Assembly (NCBI RefSeq): GCF_000192225.1
Contig: NZ_GL872413.1
Location: forward strand, 202,741 to 266,740
Direction of reading: 5' to 3'
Length of the DNA stretch: 64,000 bases
DNA from: Capnocytophaga sp. oral taxon 338 str. F0234
Lineage (GTDB): Bacteria; Bacteroidota; Bacteroidia; Flavobacteriales; Flavobacteriaceae
The translations under genes and the position numbers were made by a program. Below are positions 61,517 to 64,000 of the stretch, in pieces. How positions within the stretch are numbered: position 1 is the stretch's first letter; every line of letters starts with the position of its first letter. Under the pieces are notes generated by a model. That model was not told the origin of the DNA and searched no databases. It was given only the letters and a program-made list of their open reading frames with translations.

Positions 61517-61851
61517 CCGCTTGCTCAACAGGTAAGTATATCCGTAAGGTGCCCTATCATTATTATACGGATAGCTTTCGCAAAGCCGCGCAAGCTCATA
61601 AGGATAGTATAGATGCTAAATACACAGAAAGCAATTACAAGGATCAGCAGCTTTCAGAAGAGGGCTACGACATTAAATATGGGGCACGACCTTTAAAGGG
61701 GGTTATCCGCGCTAAACTACGTCGTCCCTTAGCTAAAAAGATTATTGCAGGAGAGTTTAAGGAAGGCGATAGCATCATAGCCGATTGGCAGGAAGGGAAA
61801 AACGTGTGGAATAGAAAAGAAGATAACAACATAAAAGATAATGTATTATGA
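61471..61851 (+). CDS. Lipoprotein with a ClpB-like C-terminal tail
   Basis: A 126-residue protein. The N-terminus is a lipoprotein signal (LIYISALIFTAACSTG, Cys18), followed by a short tyrosine- and lysine-rich segment to about residue 58. Residues 61-106 (LSEEGYDIKYGARPLKGVIR and PLAKKIIAGEFKEGDSIIAD) closely resemble the very C-terminal small domain of ClpB/ClpV Hsp100 ATPases, including the sensor-2 GAR arginine. The ATPase core is missing. No surface-export signal follows the Cys. Its stop overlaps the next start (ATGA), so it is translated together with the PAAR-like gene. It may be a chimera formed by recombination. Confidence 0.7.
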   Translation: MIYNRLIYISALIFTAACSTGKYIRKVPYHYYTDSFRKAAQAHKDSIDAKYTESNYKDQQLSEEGYDIKYGARPLKGVIRAKLRRPLAKKIIAGEFKEGDSIIADWQEGKNVWNRKEDNNIKDNVL

Positions 61852-62585
61852 GCCAGAAACATTTAGTATGCCAAGGAGCAACCTGCCAATGTCAATTTGG
61901 CAATGCTCCCGATAAGTTAAAGGTACTTACGCAGACCAAAGCCTTTATCAATGAGGAAGAGCCACAAGAGAAATTGGTCGCTACAACTGCCGATATAGGA
62001 GCTACTTTTGAGAAAAACACCTTTGGGCTGTGTCAGATGCAACCACTACCAGGTGGTGGTTATAAACCCTGTCAGGCAATGGTAACTCAGTGGAGCGGTG
62101 CTTATGAGAATGTTACCTATGAAGAAAACAACGGACACCCCCTTTTAGAGGACAGTAAAGCCACCTGCCCCATAGGCGGCAAGGATTGCATCAGCATTAT
62201 CAACCACGGACAGGTGGCAGAGATAACAAACCGCAATCTACATAGTGCTGACCCTATTAAAATGGATATGATCAATCCTTTTATGGATTTTGCTACATTT
62301 AGAAACCAGAAAGAAATGTCTAAAACTCCTAAGTTAATTGATTATTATATTACAGATGTAGAAGGGAATAGAATAGAATCTGACATTACTAATTATATTG
62401 GAGACAAAATAATTGTACATATAGAAACACAAGATTTAATTAATGATAGAATTAACATTAATATGAATAATAAATTTATTGATTTCATTTATAAAGGGGA
62501 AAAATTAGAGAAAGACACTCTAAAAAATTATGAGATCACTAAAAACCACGAAGAAATAGAACTGTTTATAGAAAAAGAATATTAA
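61848..62585 (+). CDS. DUF4280 PAAR-like protein with C-terminal extension
   Basis: A 245-residue cytoplasmic protein. Residues about 1-128 match DUF4280, a PAAR-like domain that caps or sharpens contractile injection spikes: KHLVCQGATCQCQFGNAPDK, then GLCQMQPLPGGGYKPCQAMV, HPLLEDSKATCPIGGKDCIS and IINHGQ. Cysteine pairs are well placed to bind metal. The C-terminal 110 residues form an added beta-rich domain with no family recognised, perhaps a linker to the effector made by the next gene. It starts within the lipoprotein stop (4-base overlap) and ends 2 bases before the next gene. Confidence 0.85.
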   Translation: MSQKHLVCQGATCQCQFGNAPDKLKVLTQTKAFINEEEPQEKLVATTADIGATFEKNTFGLCQMQPLPGGGYKPCQAMVTQWSGAYENVTYEENNGHPLLEDSKATCPIGGKDCISIINHGQVAEITNRNLHSADPIKMDMINPFMDFATFRNQKEMSKTPKLIDYYITDVEGNRIESDITNYIGDKIIVHIETQDLINDRININMNNKFIDFIYKGEKLEKDTLKNYEITKNHEEIELFIEKEY

Positions 62586-62587
62586 TT

Positions 62588-63385
62588 ATGGAAAAAATAG
62601 ATATTGTATTAGAGATACCAGGCATAGAACAAGAGAAAACTAAAAGTATAAACGTAACATATAAAAGGCTATTACTATATGGAGGAGCAAGAAAAGCTTC
62701 TGATAATAGTAGTTTTTACTATGCTTCTTTGAATGTAAAAAAGGATTATGGAAATGATGGTGAATTTATACATGAACCTGTAAATACAGCGAAGTCGCTT
62801 GTTGATATAATTAATAGACAAGAAGACAATAGCATACAATCACTTGATGTTTTCTGTCATGGAAGTGAGGTCGCGCTTTATTTCATTAAGGGGAGTAGTA
62901 TTAATAATAATATAACAGAAGAAGAAGTAGAAGAAAAAGATTTACATTCTCCATTAGCAATAGGACGTACCACAAACGCTATTTCCAACTGGAATTTGAG
63001 TGGAGATGAAAGGTTAATATCTGATATTGATTATAATAAATTTACTACTGCTGCAAAAATAGAAATACATGGATGCAACACTGCAGCAGTAGTTAGGGTA
63101 GCCTTTTGGTTAGATAATTTGTGTGAAGATTTATCAGAGAACTTATATGATGCAGGTAAAACAAATTCTGTTGTTATAGGGCATTCAACAAAAGCTAACC
63201 CCAATTTACCAACAACAAAAATAAGAAAAGGTGAATCTGAAAAAGCATGGAATATTAGAAAAAATAAAGAACAAGATTATCGACATGGAGAAAGGAAAGT
63301 TTATAACAATGGAGAATGCATACTGACTACAAAAAAACAAGGAAGAATAACAGCTGAGGAAATTAGAAATGCTTTATCCAATTAA
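62588..63385 (+). CDS. Candidate secreted effector with a caspase-like His/Cys pattern
   Basis: A 265-residue protein without signal peptide, encoded directly after the PAAR-like gene, as expected for an effector cargo. No family was firmly recognised. Two hydrophobic strands end in SLDVFCHGSEVALYF (His91-Gly92) and AKIEIHGCNTAAVVR (Cys163), followed by SVVIGHSTKANP. A strand-HG and strand-xxC order is the signature of clan CD cysteine peptidases (caspases, RTX-toxin CPD). The C-terminal 60 residues are basic. The protease idea is inference; a carrier or other toxin fold is possible. Confidence 0.55.
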   Translation: MEKIDIVLEIPGIEQEKTKSINVTYKRLLLYGGARKASDNSSFYYASLNVKKDYGNDGEFIHEPVNTAKSLVDIINRQEDNSIQSLDVFCHGSEVALYFIKGSSINNNITEEEVEEKDLHSPLAIGRTTNAISNWNLSGDERLISDIDYNKFTTAAKIEIHGCNTAAVVRVAFWLDNLCEDLSENLYDAGKTNSVVIGHSTKANPNLPTTKIRKGESEKAWNIRKNKEQDYRHGERKVYNNGECILTTKKQGRITAEEIRNALSN

Positions 63386-63407
63386 AAATAACATTAAAAA
63401 AATATAA

Positions 63408-63695
63408 ATGGAAAATAATTTAATATCTTTTACGCTTATCTTAGTCTATTACATATTAAGCTGTTTTATAACATTTTTTTTTAGAAAAGATAGATTTTTA
63501 TACTTTTCATTTATAGTCTATACTTTTTTTGGAATAGGTTTCCTATTGTATGTGTATAACTGCTATTCTTTATATGATTGTAATGAGTTTTTATCAATAA
63601 TGGCTTTTGCTATGTTATACGAACCTATTCATCATATACTTTTAGTTATAGCTGTAATACTAATAGTATATAAATTTATAAAGGAGAAAAAATGA
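63408..63695 (+). CDS. Small membrane protein, candidate immunity protein
   Basis: A 95-residue protein made almost entirely of three membrane helices (about 5-24, 29-49 and 66-90), the first followed by RKDRF. It is the last gene of the four-gene operon, 22 bases after the candidate effector. Position and size suit an immunity protein, but there is no sequence proof. Confidence 0.5.
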   Translation: MENNLISFTLILVYYILSCFITFFFRKDRFLYFSFIVYTFFGIGFLLYVYNCYSLYDCNEFLSIMAFAMLYEPIHHILLVIAVILIVYKFIKEKK

Positions 63696-63776
63696 TTTTA
63701 CTATGCAATATTTTCAATTATTTATCATAAATTACACATTATTTATCCTCTACCAACTCTATATACGAAAATTGTC

Positions 63777-63807
63777 TATATAGGGCCTATATAGGAGTTA
63801 TATAGGG
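63777..63807. repeat. Three TATATAGG repeats with a palindrome
   Basis: TATATAGG occurs three times (CTATATAGGGC, CTATATAGGAG, TATATAGGGAG), and the first two copies form the palindromic CTATATAGGGCCTATATAG. They lie in the 206-base gap between the small membrane gene and the second leader copy. Confidence 0.7.
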
Positions 63808-63901
63808 AGAACTTAGTGCAAGTACTCCAAAATGAAAATACATTTTATTTACAAAATTTTTACTAATGCCATAAAAAGTATCACTTTAATTTTTCTATTC
63901 C

Positions 63902-64000
63902 AAAAACATTTTGTACCTTTACCTCGTGCAAACAGCCAATAGAACAAAACTACAATGACCTATAAGAGACTCATTTACATATCGTTACTCATCTTTACAA
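63902..64000 (+). repeat. Direct repeat copy 2: leader plus lipoprotein start (cut by window edge)
   Basis: This second copy of the 61418-61516 sequence has the same TACCTTTA box at 63914-63921, 2484 bases further on. It is cut by the window end. Confidence 0.9.
63955..64000 (+). CDS. Second lipoprotein start, partial
   Basis: The ATG at 63955 begins MTYKRLIYISLLIFT, close to the signal sequence of the lipoprotein at 61471. Only 15 codons are visible, so it cannot be told whether this copy also carries the ClpB-like tail. Confidence 0.75.
   Translation, partial: MTYKRLIYISLLIFT

Overview
The window looks like chromosomal DNA of a Flavobacteriaceae member, most likely Capnocytophaga. It is AT-rich. 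Genes are preceded by the Bacteroidetes -7 box TAnnTTTG, with a TTG about 19-20 bases upstream, rather than by E. coli-type promoters. Ribosomal proteins, aconitase, monomeric isocitrate dehydrogenase, a LeuRS of about 950 residues and lipoproteins carrying a Capnocytophaga-type surface-export signature all fit. The genus is inferred from protein and promoter style; no database search was run.

Region 1 (1-4330, minus strand) is a type I restriction-modification locus: hsdM, a RhuM-family gene, hsdS and the 5' part of hsdR, which runs off the left edge. Region 2 (4400-21490, minus) is the joined str/S10/spc/alpha superoperon, rpsL-rpsG-fusA-rpsJ through secY, infA, rpmJ to rpoA-rplQ. Its only sizeable internal gaps are leaders before rplC and before rpsD, and both can fold.

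Region 3 (22000-36650) is mixed. It holds a YagU-like membrane protein, a DUF2262 protein with a pentapeptide-like protein, and an ECF sigma/zinc anti-sigma pair next to a glutathione peroxidase/YkgB/spondin-lipoprotein operon that may be its target. It continues with asnS, rplY, prs, tRNA-Leu(CAA), gltS, a GIN-domain protein, a methyltransferase and a DUF389 protein. Region 4 (36650-41900, minus) has a MagIII-like glycosylase followed by a tandem array of two small membrane-protein families (five copies of family A, one frameshifted; two copies of the STM3941 family).

Region 5 (42000-59720) is mostly housekeeping: leuS, a surface GH16 lipoprotein behind a tandem 104-bp promoter/dyad repeat, the gltA-icd-acn operon of the oxidative TCA branch, a MATE exporter, ddl, corA, a DUF4299-like protein and a malic enzyme/phosphotransacetylase fusion. 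Region 6 (59720-64000) is accessory. It has a LysE transporter followed directly by a 5'-truncated frame, then an operon of a lipoprotein with a ClpB-like tail, a DUF4280 PAAR-like protein, a candidate cysteine-protease effector and a small membrane protein. The leader and lipoprotein start of this operon recur at the right edge, suggesting a repeated effector-cassette array. That region and the family A/B array are the best candidates for undescribed biology.
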